A DNA stretch of 61,153 bases. Source: Chitinophagaceae bacterium (GTDB lineage: Bacteria; Bacteroidota; Bacteroidia; Chitinophagales; Chitinophagaceae). How positions within the stretch are numbered: the stretch's first letter is position 1; every line of letters starts with the position of its first letter. This document shows, piece by piece, positions 27,478-36,983 of this stretch. The stretch is taken from NCBI GenBank assembly GCA_009693615.1, contig SHWX01000002.1, forward strand, positions 1-61,153. The letters are read 5' to 3'. The translations under genes were made by a program, and so were the position numbers. The notes beneath the pieces are model-generated. The model made no database searches, had not been told where the DNA came from, and saw only the letters and a program-made list of their open reading frames with translations.

Positions 27478-29358
27478 ATGAAGTATTTTTTAAAATATAG
27501 CTTTTTATTTATTTGTATTTTTTGTTTCTTAACAGCAGGGAATACCCAGCAAAATAAAAAGACAAAAGCTAAAATTGCTGCTAGTAAAAAAGTAGCTACA
27601 AATAAGAAAAAGAAATCTGTTAAATCTAATAAAGGCAAAAAGAAGGCTAAAAAATCAAATTCGAAGAAAAATGGCAGGGTAGTACGTAAAAAAAATACAG
27701 CAACACTTAATATTGAAACAGCCGATTTGTCTAAGCTTATAACAACTAATAATATTGCTACGCCAAAACTAGATACAGTTCCTGAAAAAGAAGTAAGTAT
27801 TATTTCAGCCTTCAAACCACAGTTAAAAAATATAGCAAAATTAAATTTCACAAAGGCTACTAATAAAACCGACACCTCTACTATGGTACTTAATTATCAA
27901 GTTCCCACACAAAATTTAAGCTTTCAGTATAGACCCATTTCTTTAATCCCAAGATCGTATAAAGAAAAAGAGACCTCTTTTCCTGTGAACACCACTAATT
28001 TAAAAGTAGGATTTGGTAATTATAATAATCAGTTTTTTGAAGCTACTTACAATTCAGTGGATGAAAATAAACATTCACATGCCTTTGAAGCTAGTTTTGA
28101 GACTTCCAATGGCATGCAATACCTACAGCAGTTTAACCATAAAAATTTCGCCTATATGGGAAGTATTAGAATAAATGAAAATAATTCTATTCAAACCGAA
28201 GTTTTTTATCAAAATACGCAGCGTTACCGATTTGGTTTAGTGCCAGATAACAGTAGTTTATCCTTAGGAGCCTATGCACAACCTTTTACTCATTTTGGAA
28301 CTTCTATTAAATGGGTGAATGAAAATTCAAAAAATAGTCTTATCAATAAGCTATTCAATCCTACTGTTAAGTTTGAAAACTTCAAAGGACTTGCCTCTAC
28401 CAATAACTTATGGGTAGAAATGTTCAACCCAATTAGTTTTACATTAAAAGGTACTGGTAAATTAAATTTAGATTTTAGTTATAATTATAGTAAGTACACG
28501 CATACCAACTATTCGAATCAGAACAATTCTATATTTATCATTCAACCCTCTATTGAATTAAATAAATGGAACTCTAGTATTAAAGTAGGAGTTAACCCAA
28601 GTTTCACCACCAAAGAATTCGCTCTATTCCCAGTAGTTCAGTTTAGTAAAAAATTAAAAGATACCAACTATTTATTAGTCGCTAATTGGCAAACTATTTT
28701 AATTAATAATAATTATGCTAGTCTATCAATGATCAATCCTTGGATAGCTGCACCTGCCACATTAAAAATAACTACCCAAGAAAAAAAGGCATTGACTCTT
28801 TTTATTAATGCTTCTAAAAACCTACAATATAATTTTGGATTGTCTTTAAATGATTATCGTAATATTCCTTTTTTTAATAGAATTAACAATGTAGCTAAAT
28901 CGCAATTTTTTGGTTTACAATTTCAACCCATTTTCGAATACAGGGCTATTACATTAGAATTTGTTACAGCAATGCGTTATCAATTAAGCGATCAATTCAT
29001 TTTAAAAGCGAATGCTAAGTATATGCAGTTTAATTCCATCAAAGAAAATACGAATGCTTGGGGTATTTTACCTTTGAATTTTAATGGAGAACTTACTTGG
29101 TATCCTAGTAAAAAATGGTCAATTAATGGAGGTATGCAATATTGGTCTGGCGCTTCTTTCGAAAATAATGCAGGCAATGCCTATGATTTAAATAATACGC
29201 TGGTTTTAAACGCTTCTTTCAATTATCAATTGACTACGCACTTAAAGGCCTGGGCAAAAGGGGAGAACTTATTAGACAAAAAGTATCAACGTTGGGCAGA
29301 ATATCCTTCTTTAGGAGTTCAATTAATTGCTGGTATCGTATATTCGTTTCATAAATAA
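27478..29358 (+). CDS. Outer-membrane beta-barrel (TonB-receptor-like) protein with Lys-rich N-terminal tract
   Basis: Signal peptide, Lys-rich stretch, amphipathic beta-strands; C-terminal 'ENLLDKKYQRWAEYPSLGVQLIAGIVYSFHK' resembles TonB-dependent receptors. Confidence 0.7.
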   Translation: MKYFLKYSFLFICIFCFLTAGNTQQNKKTKAKIAASKKVATNKKKKSVKSNKGKKKAKKSNSKKNGRVVRKKNTATLNIETADLSKLITTNNIATPKLDTVPEKEVSIISAFKPQLKNIAKLNFTKATNKTDTSTMVLNYQVPTQNLSFQYRPISLIPRSYKEKETSFPVNTTNLKVGFGNYNNQFFEATYNSVDENKHSHAFEASFETSNGMQYLQQFNHKNFAYMGSIRINENNSIQTEVFYQNTQRYRFGLVPDNSSLSLGAYAQPFTHFGTSIKWVNENSKNSLINKLFNPTVKFENFKGLASTNNLWVEMFNPISFTLKGTGKLNLDFSYNYSKYTHTNYSNQNNSIFIIQPSIELNKWNSSIKVGVNPSFTTKEFALFPVVQFSKKLKDTNYLLVANWQTILINNNYASLSMINPWIAAPATLKITTQEKKALTLFINASKNLQYNFGLSLNDYRNIPFFNRINNVAKSQFFGLQFQPIFEYRAITLEFVTAMRYQLSDQFILKANAKYMQFNSIKENTNAWGILPLNFNGELTWYPSKKWSINGGMQYWSGASFENNAGNAYDLNNTLVLNASFNYQLTTHLKAWAKGENLLDKKYQRWAEYPSLGVQLIAGIVYSFHK

Positions 29359-29360
29359 CT

Positions 29361-29843
29361 ATGGAAAAAATACTTGAACAATATTTTGTACAAAAAAATG
29401 AATTAGTACTAACTAATATTGGTACTATTCATTTAAATAAAAAACCAGCCACTTGGATAGGGGAAACCTTACATGCGCCTGAAGTAAATATTTTGTTTTC
29501 AAATGATAAAAAGAAAGCTAGTAACCAATTTTACGTTTATCTAGCAGAAGCATTATCTATTTCTAACGAACAGGCAAGTATACAATTTGAACAGTTTTTA
29601 CAAACTAGTTTTGAAGCTCAAGAAGCTAATTTAGTTATTGGAAATTTAGGAAGCATTGAAAAAAAAGGGAATGAGTATACTTGGGTAAGTAATTTTACAT
29701 CAAGCCATTATTACAAAAACATTACCATTAGTCCCATTAATGCAATTGAAGAAGTGGAAAAACAAATATCTATTCAATGGCCTTGGGTTGCATTCATTTT
29801 ATTTATTATAGCAATAGCTGCTATTGTATTTAAATCTTTTTAG
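29361..29843 (+). CDS. Small HU/CCDC81-like protein with C-terminal TM helix
   Basis: 'MEKILEQYFVQKNELVLTNIGTIHL' resembles Bacteroidota HU-CCDC81 domains; C-terminal helix 'WPWVAFILFIIAIAAIVFKSF'. Confidence 0.5.
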   Translation: MEKILEQYFVQKNELVLTNIGTIHLNKKPATWIGETLHAPEVNILFSNDKKKASNQFYVYLAEALSISNEQASIQFEQFLQTSFEAQEANLVIGNLGSIEKKGNEYTWVSNFTSSHYYKNITISPINAIEEVEKQISIQWPWVAFILFIIAIAAIVFKSF

Positions 29844-29845
29844 AT

Positions 29846-30754
29846 ATGCTTGAAAATAATAAACAATTTTCACCTTGTCCCATTTGTAATAAAGAAGACA
29901 TTTCTACTTTACTGCATACCAAGGATTACTCACTTACAGGTGAAGATTTTCAAATTATCCAATGTGCCAATTGTACCTTAGAATATACCGATCCAGCACC
30001 TAGTAAAGAAGCTATTGCACCTTATTATAATTTCCCTTCTTATATTTCACATACCGATACTAAGGAAGGACTGGTGAATAAAATGTATCATAAAGTAAGA
30101 AATCATACACTAACTCAAAAGACAAATTGGGTACAATCACTATTTACAGGCCATAAGGGTCATCTATTAGAAGTGGGGGCCGGTACAGGTGCATTTGCAG
30201 ATTCTATGTCTAAAAAAGGGTGGAAAGTGACAGCATTAGAACCAGATGCATCTAGCAGACAAAAGGCCCTAGATAATTATAATTTAAACATACTACCCAT
30301 TGAAGAACTCTTTCATTTAGAGCCAGCAAAGTATGAAGTCATTACTTTATGGCATGTACTTGAGCATGTGCATGATTTAAATGCCTATATGAAAACATTT
30401 CATAGTTTACTAAAGCCTAATGGAAGATTAATTATAGCTGTGCCCAATTATACAAGCTATGATGCAGGGTATTATAAAAAATATTGGGCCGCTTATGATG
30501 TACCTAGGCATTTATATCATTTTTCACCATTATCCATGCATTATTTAGCCAAAAAACATAAAATGAGTATTATGCAAAAACTACCTATGTGGTTTGACAG
30601 CTTTTATGTAAGCCTTCTTAGTGAAAAATATAAACAATCGGGAATGATTGGAATGATACGCGCTTTTTTCATTGGCTGTATTTCTAATTTAACTGCATTA
30701 AGCAATGTAGACAGAGGAAGCTCCATGATCTATGAAATAAAAAAGATAGACTAA
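29846..30754 (+). CDS. Class I SAM methyltransferase with N-terminal zinc ribbon
   Basis: 'CPIC...CANC' ribbon, 'LLEVGAGTGAFADSM', 'WHVLEHVHDL'. Confidence 0.88.
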   Translation: MLENNKQFSPCPICNKEDISTLLHTKDYSLTGEDFQIIQCANCTLEYTDPAPSKEAIAPYYNFPSYISHTDTKEGLVNKMYHKVRNHTLTQKTNWVQSLFTGHKGHLLEVGAGTGAFADSMSKKGWKVTALEPDASSRQKALDNYNLNILPIEELFHLEPAKYEVITLWHVLEHVHDLNAYMKTFHSLLKPNGRLIIAVPNYTSYDAGYYKKYWAAYDVPRHLYHFSPLSMHYLAKKHKMSIMQKLPMWFDSFYVSLLSEKYKQSGMIGMIRAFFIGCISNLTALSNVDRGSSMIYEIKKID

Positions 30755-30758
30755 ACAG

Positions 30759-31571
30759 CTATCGTAAACGAACTTCTACTAAAACTGGCCAACATTTCCC
30801 TGTTATAAAAAAGGTCTTCTTTTTTGGCTGATAGGCAATTCCATTCATTACATAGCCTGCATCAATACTTAATGGATTATATTTAACACCTGCTTGAGAA
30901 AGTAAATTACTAAAATCAATACTACTTTTAACCTGTCCAGTTTGTGGATCAATGACTACCACTTCGTTTCGAACATAGACATTAGCGTATAATTGTCCGT
31001 TCGCATATTCTAGCTCGTTGATATTACTCAAATAACCATATTGATTAAATACACCCAAGGTTTTCTGTATAGAAAAATCAATAGGATTTACAAAATAGAT
31101 ATTACTTTCGCCCGTAGAAACAATTAAGGAGGTATCGTTATGTGTTAATCCCCAACCTTCATAGGGCCAGTATAACTCGTTACTCTTTTTTAATGTTTTG
31201 GCGTCATACACAAAAACCTTGTGGCTTTTCCAAGTAAGTTGATAAATTTTATCTTGAAAAAGGGTACTACCTTCTCCAAAATATTCCTTGTCTAATTTTA
31301 CTTTATTGCCTATGGGCTTCATATTGGAATCAAGCATTTGTATAAAGCTTTTTCCTTCAAGTCCAGTACTTTCTAATAATTTATTGCCATTCCATTCCAA
31401 GCCTTGTGTGTAGGAACTAGTATCATGCGGGTAAACCTTTATAAGATCATAAGACAAAGCAGTAGGAGCTGCTATAGCGTTCTCATCGTTTGCATCATTA
31501 TTATTATCCGTATTACATGCGAATAAGGCAATCATCACTAATCCCAATAATATAGAAGCTTGTTTATTCAT
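30759..31571 (-). CDS. Glutaminyl-peptide cyclotransferase, lipoprotein
   Basis: Lipobox 'LFACN'; 'YPHDTSSYTQGLEWNGNKLLESTGLEG...', 'YQLTWKSHKVFVYD'. Confidence 0.85.
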   Translation of the reverse strand: MNKQASILLGLVMIALFACNTDNNNDANDENAIAAPTALSYDLIKVYPHDTSSYTQGLEWNGNKLLESTGLEGKSFIQMLDSNMKPIGNKVKLDKEYFGEGSTLFQDKIYQLTWKSHKVFVYDAKTLKKSNELYWPYEGWGLTHNDTSLIVSTGESNIYFVNPIDFSIQKTLGVFNQYGYLSNINELEYANGQLYANVYVRNEVVVIDPQTGQVKSSIDFSNLLSQAGVKYNPLSIDAGYVMNGIAYQPKKKTFFITGKCWPVLVEVRLR

Positions 31572-31581
31572 TAGTATAAAC

Positions 31582-32679
31582 TTAAACGTTAAATCTAAAA
31601 TGCATTACATCACCATCTTTTACAATATACTCCTTTCCTTCAATTCTTAGTTTTCCACTTTCTCTACAAGCGGCTTCATTTTTAAATTTAATGAAATCAT
31701 CAAAAGCAATTACTTCCGCTTTAATAAATCCTTTTTCAAAATCGGTATGAATAACGCTAGCAGCTTGTGGGGCTTTCCAGCCATTACCAATTGTCCAAGC
31801 ACGCACTTCTTGCACACCAGCTGTAAAATAGGTTTCTAAATTTAATAATTTATATGCCGACTGAATTAAACGGTTTAAAGCAGGCTCCGTCATTTTATAT
31901 TCATCCATAAATACGGCTCTGTCTGCAGGGTCTTCGAGTTCTGCAATCTGTGATTCAATATTATTACACATTACAATTACTTCCGCACCTTCTGCTTTAG
32001 CCATATCAACCAAGATGGCTGAAAACTTATTGCCCGTATGCATAGAAGCTTCATCTACATTGGCAACATACATAACCGGTTTTTCAGTTAATAAAAAACT
32101 ATCAGCAATCGCGAGTCTATCTTCCTTAGATAAATCTAAAGAGCGAATGCTTTTACCTTGCTCTAAATGTATTTTACATTTTTGTAAAACCTCCAATTCC
32201 ACTTTGGCCTTAGGATCGGTTTTAGCCATTTTCTCGCAGCGTTGAATTTTCCTATCTACACTATCTAAATCTTTTAACTGTAATTCAGTTTCAATAATTT
32301 CTTTATCGGCAACAGGGTTAATAGCACCTTCTTCTCTTAATACATTTTCATCTTCAAAACATCTTATCACATGTATTACTGCACTTACTTCTCGAATATT
32401 CGCTAAGAATTTATTACCTAGGCCTTCTCCTTTACTTGCGCCTTTCACTAATCCGGCAATATCTACTATTTCTAATTGAGTAGGGACAATTTTATTGGGA
32501 ATAATTAAATCAGCCAATTGTTGCAATCTATTATCTGGCACATCCACTAAACCTACATTCGGTTCGATGGTACAGAATCTATAATTACTTGCCTGTGCTT
32601 TTGCACTATTGCTAACTGCATTAAATAAGGTCGATTTCCCTACATTAGGTAATCCCACAATCCCTGCCTGTAAAGCCAT
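31582..32679 (-). CDS. ychF: Redox-regulated ATPase YchF
   Basis: 'GIVGLPNVGKSTLFNAVS', 'VDIAGLVKGASKGEGLGNKFL', C-terminal TGS domain. Confidence 0.96.
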   Translation of the reverse strand: MALQAGIVGLPNVGKSTLFNAVSNSAKAQASNYRFCTIEPNVGLVDVPDNRLQQLADLIIPNKIVPTQLEIVDIAGLVKGASKGEGLGNKFLANIREVSAVIHVIRCFEDENVLREEGAINPVADKEIIETELQLKDLDSVDRKIQRCEKMAKTDPKAKVELEVLQKCKIHLEQGKSIRSLDLSKEDRLAIADSFLLTEKPVMYVANVDEASMHTGNKFSAILVDMAKAEGAEVIVMCNNIESQIAELEDPADRAVFMDEYKMTEPALNRLIQSAYKLLNLETYFTAGVQEVRAWTIGNGWKAPQAASVIHTDFEKGFIKAEVIAFDDFIKFKNEAACRESGKLRIEGKEYIVKDGDVMHFRFNV

Positions 32680-32750
32680 AATATCTATTGTTTTAAGAGC
32701 GCAAAATACAATTCTAAACCCAAAAATGACTATATTAGAACCATAAACAA

Positions 32751-33989
32751 TTGATTATGGCCTTGAATATTATTTGGATGGCTTTTTTTGTGATTGCCTT
32801 TATAATTGCCCTATGTAAACTTGTTTTTTTGGGCGATACGACCATTTTCAAGTTATTAGCAGATGGTATCTTTGATTCTGCAAAGTCCTCTGTAATCGAT
32901 GTTGCCTTCCCTCTAGCAGGTACCATGGTCTTTTTCTTAGGTTTGATGAATATTGCTGAAAAAGCAGGCGCTATTCAAAAGCTAGCCAAGTGGATGAATC
33001 CATTTCTGAGTCGTTTATTCCCAGAAGTACCCGCCAATCATCCAGCCATGGGCCAGATGGTGATGAATTTTTCTGCCAATATGTTAGGATTAGATAATGC
33101 AGCTACTCCATTTGGTTTAAAAGCCATGGAAAGTTTACAAAGTTTAAACCCTGAAAAAGAAAAATCCACCAATGCTCAAATCATGTTTTTGGTTTTACAT
33201 ACCAGTGGACTTACCATAATTCCATTAACCATTATATCTTATAGGTTGGCTGCAGGCTCACAAGACGCAGCTAGTATTTTTATTCCTTGCGTTTTAGCTA
33301 CCATTGGAACTACACTCGCTTCCATTTTAATGGTAGGGTTTTATCAAAAATTAAAATGGGATAAGGTTTTAATAAGTTGGTTAATAGGGTTGGTATTAAT
33401 AATGGTGGGCGTATTATTTGGAGTCAATTCTTTGAGTCCTGTAAATAAAGAAATTTTTTCTAAAGTAATAGGTAGCGGATTATTACTCGTAATTATTGTA
33501 GCCATTATAGTAGGAGGTGCTTATAAAAAAGTTTCCGTCTTCGACGCTTTTATAGAAGGCGCTAAAAATGGTTTTGAAGTAATTGTAAAAATTATACCTT
33601 ATTTAGTAGCTATGCTTGTGGCTATTCGTGTATTTAGAGATAGCGGTGCCATGAATTATGTTTTAAATGCTATTACTTATTTAATTCAACTCACAGGAAT
33701 GAATACAGAATTTATTGGTGCATTACCTGTGGCTATTATGAAACCATTAAGTGGGAGTGGGGCAAGGGGAATGATGTTGGATATATTCCAAAACCAAGGA
33801 CCCGATTCTTTTGTTGGAAAATTAGCCTCTATATTTCAGGGCTCTGCAGATACTACTTTTTATATTATTGCACTATATTTTGGTAGCGTAGGTATTAAGA
33901 AAATTAGATACGCTTTATGGGCTGGGATATTTGCCGATATAATAGGGGTGGTCATTGCCATACTTATTGGCTATATATTTTTTAAATAA
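32751..33989 (+). CDS. Fused SpmA-SpmB-like nucleoside-recognition (Gate) membrane protein
   Basis: Two Gate-like halves: 'NMLGLDNAATPFGLKAM' (SpmA-like) and 'PLSGSGARGMMLDIF...GSADTTFYIIALYFGSVGIKKIRYAL' (SpmB-like). Confidence 0.82.
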   Translation: MIMALNIIWMAFFVIAFIIALCKLVFLGDTTIFKLLADGIFDSAKSSVIDVAFPLAGTMVFFLGLMNIAEKAGAIQKLAKWMNPFLSRLFPEVPANHPAMGQMVMNFSANMLGLDNAATPFGLKAMESLQSLNPEKEKSTNAQIMFLVLHTSGLTIIPLTIISYRLAAGSQDAASIFIPCVLATIGTTLASILMVGFYQKLKWDKVLISWLIGLVLIMVGVLFGVNSLSPVNKEIFSKVIGSGLLLVIIVAIIVGGAYKKVSVFDAFIEGAKNGFEVIVKIIPYLVAMLVAIRVFRDSGAMNYVLNAITYLIQLTGMNTEFIGALPVAIMKPLSGSGARGMMLDIFQNQGPDSFVGKLASIFQGSADTTFYIIALYFGSVGIKKIRYALWAGIFADIIGVVIAILIGYIFFK

Positions 33990-34013
33990 TGTCCCCAAAG
34001 CTTATTAAGGAAC

Positions 34014-34424
34014 TTACTTACCCTGGCTCATTTTCATTACTTCCTTCCACTCTTTATCTGTGACAGGTTGCACCGATAATCGCCCTAATCTAACCAAGGC
34101 CATATTGGCTAAATTGGTATTGGCTTTTACGTCTGCTAATCTCACAGGATGTTTTAGTTTTTCATGAGGCGCAAAGTCTACAGCTAACCAAGCGGTTTCT
34201 TCTGTGGTAGGGTCTTGGTAAGATTCTTTAACCACTTTAGCAATGCCTACAATTTCCATGCCTTCATTGCTATGGTACCAAAAGGCTAGGTCGTCTTTTT
34301 TCATTGACCTTAAATTATTTCGGGCGCCATAATTTCTTACACCATCCCAAAATGTTTTTTTGTCTTTGACAAACTGATCCCAAGAATATTTAAAAGGTTC
34401 TGATTTAATTAACCAATATGCCAT
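34014..34424 (-). CDS. EVE domain protein
   Basis: 'YWLIKSEPFKYSWDQF', 'WDGVRNYGARNNLRSMKKDDLAFWYHSN'. Confidence 0.92.
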   Translation of the reverse strand: MAYWLIKSEPFKYSWDQFVKDKKTFWDGVRNYGARNNLRSMKKDDLAFWYHSNEGMEIVGIAKVVKESYQDPTTEETAWLAVDFAPHEKLKHPVRLADVKANTNLANMALVRLGRLSVQPVTDKEWKEVMKMSQGK

Positions 34425-34488
34425 AGTAAAACTATTTTGAAAAGTGTAGTAAGTTAAAAGTTTAGTAAGCTTCTAATATTATAGGGAA

Positions 34489-35208
34489 TTAATACCCACT
34501 GGCTAGTACATCTGCCAAGTGAAGTATTTGTACATTATTACCATTAAATTTTAATCGGCCATCTAAATGCATTAAACAACTTGAATCGGTGCTAATTAAA
34601 TATTCGGCTTGCGTATTAATTATATTTTCAATTTTTTGATCGGCCATAGAAACACTAATGGTATCATACTTTACTGCAAAGCTTCCTCCAAAACCACAGC
34701 AGGTTTCCACTTCATTCATTTCCACTAATTCCAAACCAGCCACTTTAGATAAAAGTGTTCTAGGTTCTTGTTTAATGTTACATTCTCTTAAACCAGCACA
34801 ACTATCGTGATAAGTAGCCTTGCCTTCAAACTTGGCACCGAGGTCGGTAATATTTAAAATTTTAACCAAGAATTCTGAAAGCTCAAACATTCTGTTGGTT
34901 ACTTTTTTAGCAGGACTTTGAAAAGTATTGTTCTCAAAAATTTTACCGAAATTATTTCTTACAAATCCTGTACAACTTGCACTAGGGCTTACAATATAAT
35001 CTGCGCCATCAAAGTCTTGTACAAATTTGGTACATACATCTTTGGACTCGCTCCAAAAACCAGCATTGAAGGCGGGCTGACCACAACAAGTTTGCTTTTC
35101 GTTGTATTTTACTTTACAACCTACTTTTTCTAATACTTTAATAGTATTAAAAGCAGCTTCTGGATACAATTGATCCATAAAACAAGGAATAAATAGCTGT
35201 ACTGTCAT
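34489..35208 (-). CDS. CCG-domain (Fe-S)-binding protein, LutA/LldE-like
   Basis: 'FIPCFMDQLYPEAA', 'QTCCGQPAFNAGF', 'ETCCGFGGSFAVKYD'. Confidence 0.88.
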   Translation of the reverse strand: MTVQLFIPCFMDQLYPEAAFNTIKVLEKVGCKVKYNEKQTCCGQPAFNAGFWSESKDVCTKFVQDFDGADYIVSPSASCTGFVRNNFGKIFENNTFQSPAKKVTNRMFELSEFLVKILNITDLGAKFEGKATYHDSCAGLRECNIKQEPRTLLSKVAGLELVEMNEVETCCGFGGSFAVKYDTISVSMADQKIENIINTQAEYLISTDSSCLMHLDGRLKFNGNNVQILHLADVLASGY

Positions 35209-35252
35209 TTATCAAAAATAAGAATACTTAGGTAATAATTAAGCTAAATAAA

Positions 35253-35906
35253 TTAAGGCTGAACCTTCAATCTATTAATATATTTATCGGCCTGGAAGCC
35301 TTTATCTGATTTAGGATATTTAGTCTTAATAGTCGTATATATTTCAATGGCATCATCTGCCTTACCATTTATTTCTAATAAAGAAGCAGCACGGTATAAA
35401 TATTCAGAAGAAATACCTTCATCTTCTGGAAAATGACCCCCTGCTTTTTTATAGAACTCTATAGCCTCCTCATTGTTTTTTAAATCGGCATAAGCATCTC
35501 CAATGGTTCCATAAGCAATGGCTTGCACTTGCTTAGCTGAAGTAGAGAAATCCTTTAAATATTCGATAGACTTTTTATAGTCGTTCAAACGGTAATAACT
35601 AATACCGGCATAATAATTAGCTAAATTAGCTGCCTTGGTGCCACTGTACTCTTTTATAATATATAATACGCCTTTGTTTGCGCCATCTCCGTTTAGTACA
35701 TAATTAGAAGAGTCTAAACCAAAATACTTTTCTGCTGTAAACATAGTATCGGCTGCTTTAGCTTCTCTAGGATTTTGGTATAATTCTGTATAACCAAAAT
35801 AAGCTAATACAATTACTACTAAAGCAGTTAAAGTATAAGTTAAGGTTTTTTGATTTTTCTTTACAAAATCTACAAAGGGGTGTTTTTCTTGGTGTAATTC
35901 GCTCAT
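35253..35906 (-). CDS. Membrane-anchored TPR protein
   Basis: N-terminal TM helix followed by TPR-like helices ('YYRLNDYKKSIEYLKDF'). Confidence 0.7.
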   Translation of the reverse strand: MSELHQEKHPFVDFVKKNQKTLTYTLTALVVIVLAYFGYTELYQNPREAKAADTMFTAEKYFGLDSSNYVLNGDGANKGVLYIIKEYSGTKAANLANYYAGISYYRLNDYKKSIEYLKDFSTSAKQVQAIAYGTIGDAYADLKNNEEAIEFYKKAGGHFPEDEGISSEYLYRAASLLEINGKADDAIEIYTTIKTKYPKSDKGFQADKYINRLKVQP

Positions 35907-35922
35907 ATATTTTTATTAAAAA

Positions 35923-36918
35923 TTAGTCTACTATAAATGGATAAGATGAATCAATATATACATCTTTCAATAATTCACTATCGTCTGGCCATGGACTTTC
36001 TTCAGCAAATTTTACGGAAGCTTCCACAATACCTGCAATTTTATCATCAATGGCTTTTAGTTCTTCTTCTGTGGCAAATTTATTTTCAAGAATGGTGTTA
36101 TGTACTTTTGTAATAGGATCTTGACTTTTATAATCTTCCACCTCGTCCTTCGAACGATATTTTTGAGGATCCGATACAGAGTGACCTCTATAACGATATG
36201 TTTTCATTTCTAATAAAGTAGGGCCTTCACCATCACGGGCTCTTTTCACAGCTCTTACTACACTATCATGCACAGCTTCTGCTGTCATACCATCTATTTT
36301 ATCAGAAGGCATTTCATACGCATCGGCTATTTTATAAATATCAATCACATTACTAGTTCTTTCAATTGAAGTACCCATTGCGTAGTTGTTATTCTCGCAA
36401 ATAAATACCACTGGTAATTTCCAAAGCATGGCCAAATTAAATACTTCATGCAACATACCTTGTCTTGCTGCGCCATCTCCAAAAAAGCATAATACCACAT
36501 TTTTTGAACCACGGTATTGTTCTGCAAAAGCTAAACCTGCACCTGTTCCAATTTGAGCACCTACAATGCCATGACCTCCGAAGAAAAAATGTTCTTTACT
36601 AAAAAGGTGCATACTTCCACCTTTGCCTTTAGAACATCCTGTAGCTTTTCCATATAACTCAGCCATAGCCGAATTAGGACTCATTCCTTTAGCCAAGGCT
36701 AAACCATGGTCACGGTATCCAGTAATGAAAGGGTCTTCTTGGTTAGTAGCAGTCATACAGCCTGCTGCAATGCCTTCCTGTCCATTATAAACATGGAAAA
36801 AACCTCTAATTTTTCCAGCCATTTTATACATCTCTTCTGCTTTGGATTCAAACTGACGTATTAACTGCATGAGTTCGTACCAATAGAGATAAGTTTCTTT
36901 AGAAAATTTTTGGGCCAC
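35923..36918 (-). CDS. pdhA: Pyruvate dehydrogenase E1 component alpha subunit
   Basis: 'GDGAARQGMLHEVFNLAMLWKLPVVFICENN' TPP motif; 'YRYRGHSVSDPQKYRSKDEV'; GTG start. Confidence 0.92.
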   Translation of the reverse strand: MAQKFSKETYLYWYELMQLIRQFESKAEEMYKMAGKIRGFFHVYNGQEGIAAGCMTATNQEDPFITGYRDHGLALAKGMSPNSAMAELYGKATGCSKGKGGSMHLFSKEHFFFGGHGIVGAQIGTGAGLAFAEQYRGSKNVVLCFFGDGAARQGMLHEVFNLAMLWKLPVVFICENNNYAMGTSIERTSNVIDIYKIADAYEMPSDKIDGMTAEAVHDSVVRAVKRARDGEGPTLLEMKTYRYRGHSVSDPQKYRSKDEVEDYKSQDPITKVHNTILENKFATEEELKAIDDKIAGIVEASVKFAEESPWPDDSELLKDVYIDSSYPFIVD

Positions 36919-36938
36919 AGTCCTTTAATTTTGAGCAG

Positions 36939-36946
36939 CAAATATA
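36939..36946 (-). promoter_or_regulatory. -7 box TATATTTG upstream of pdhA
   Basis: Minus-strand TAnnTTTG match 21 nt upstream of the GTG start. Confidence 0.5.
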
Positions 36947-36983
36947 CTGTTTTCTGCCATAAAATAGAGCAAAAAACAGTCCT

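Noticed and set aside
27429-27875. 148-aa minus-strand ORF rich in F/L/V
   Set aside because: It is the antisense of the Lys-rich tract of the barrel gene; AAA/AAG codons read backwards give TTT/CTT (Phe/Leu). No independent promoter or start context.
34014-34424. EVE-domain protein as part of a modification-dependent defence system
   Set aside because: Stand-alone EVE protein among housekeeping genes; no McrBC/HNH or other nuclease next to it.
34489-35208. Lactate utilisation (lutABC) operon
   Set aside because: Only a LutA-like protein is present; neighbours are EVE and TPR genes, so no operon can be claimed.
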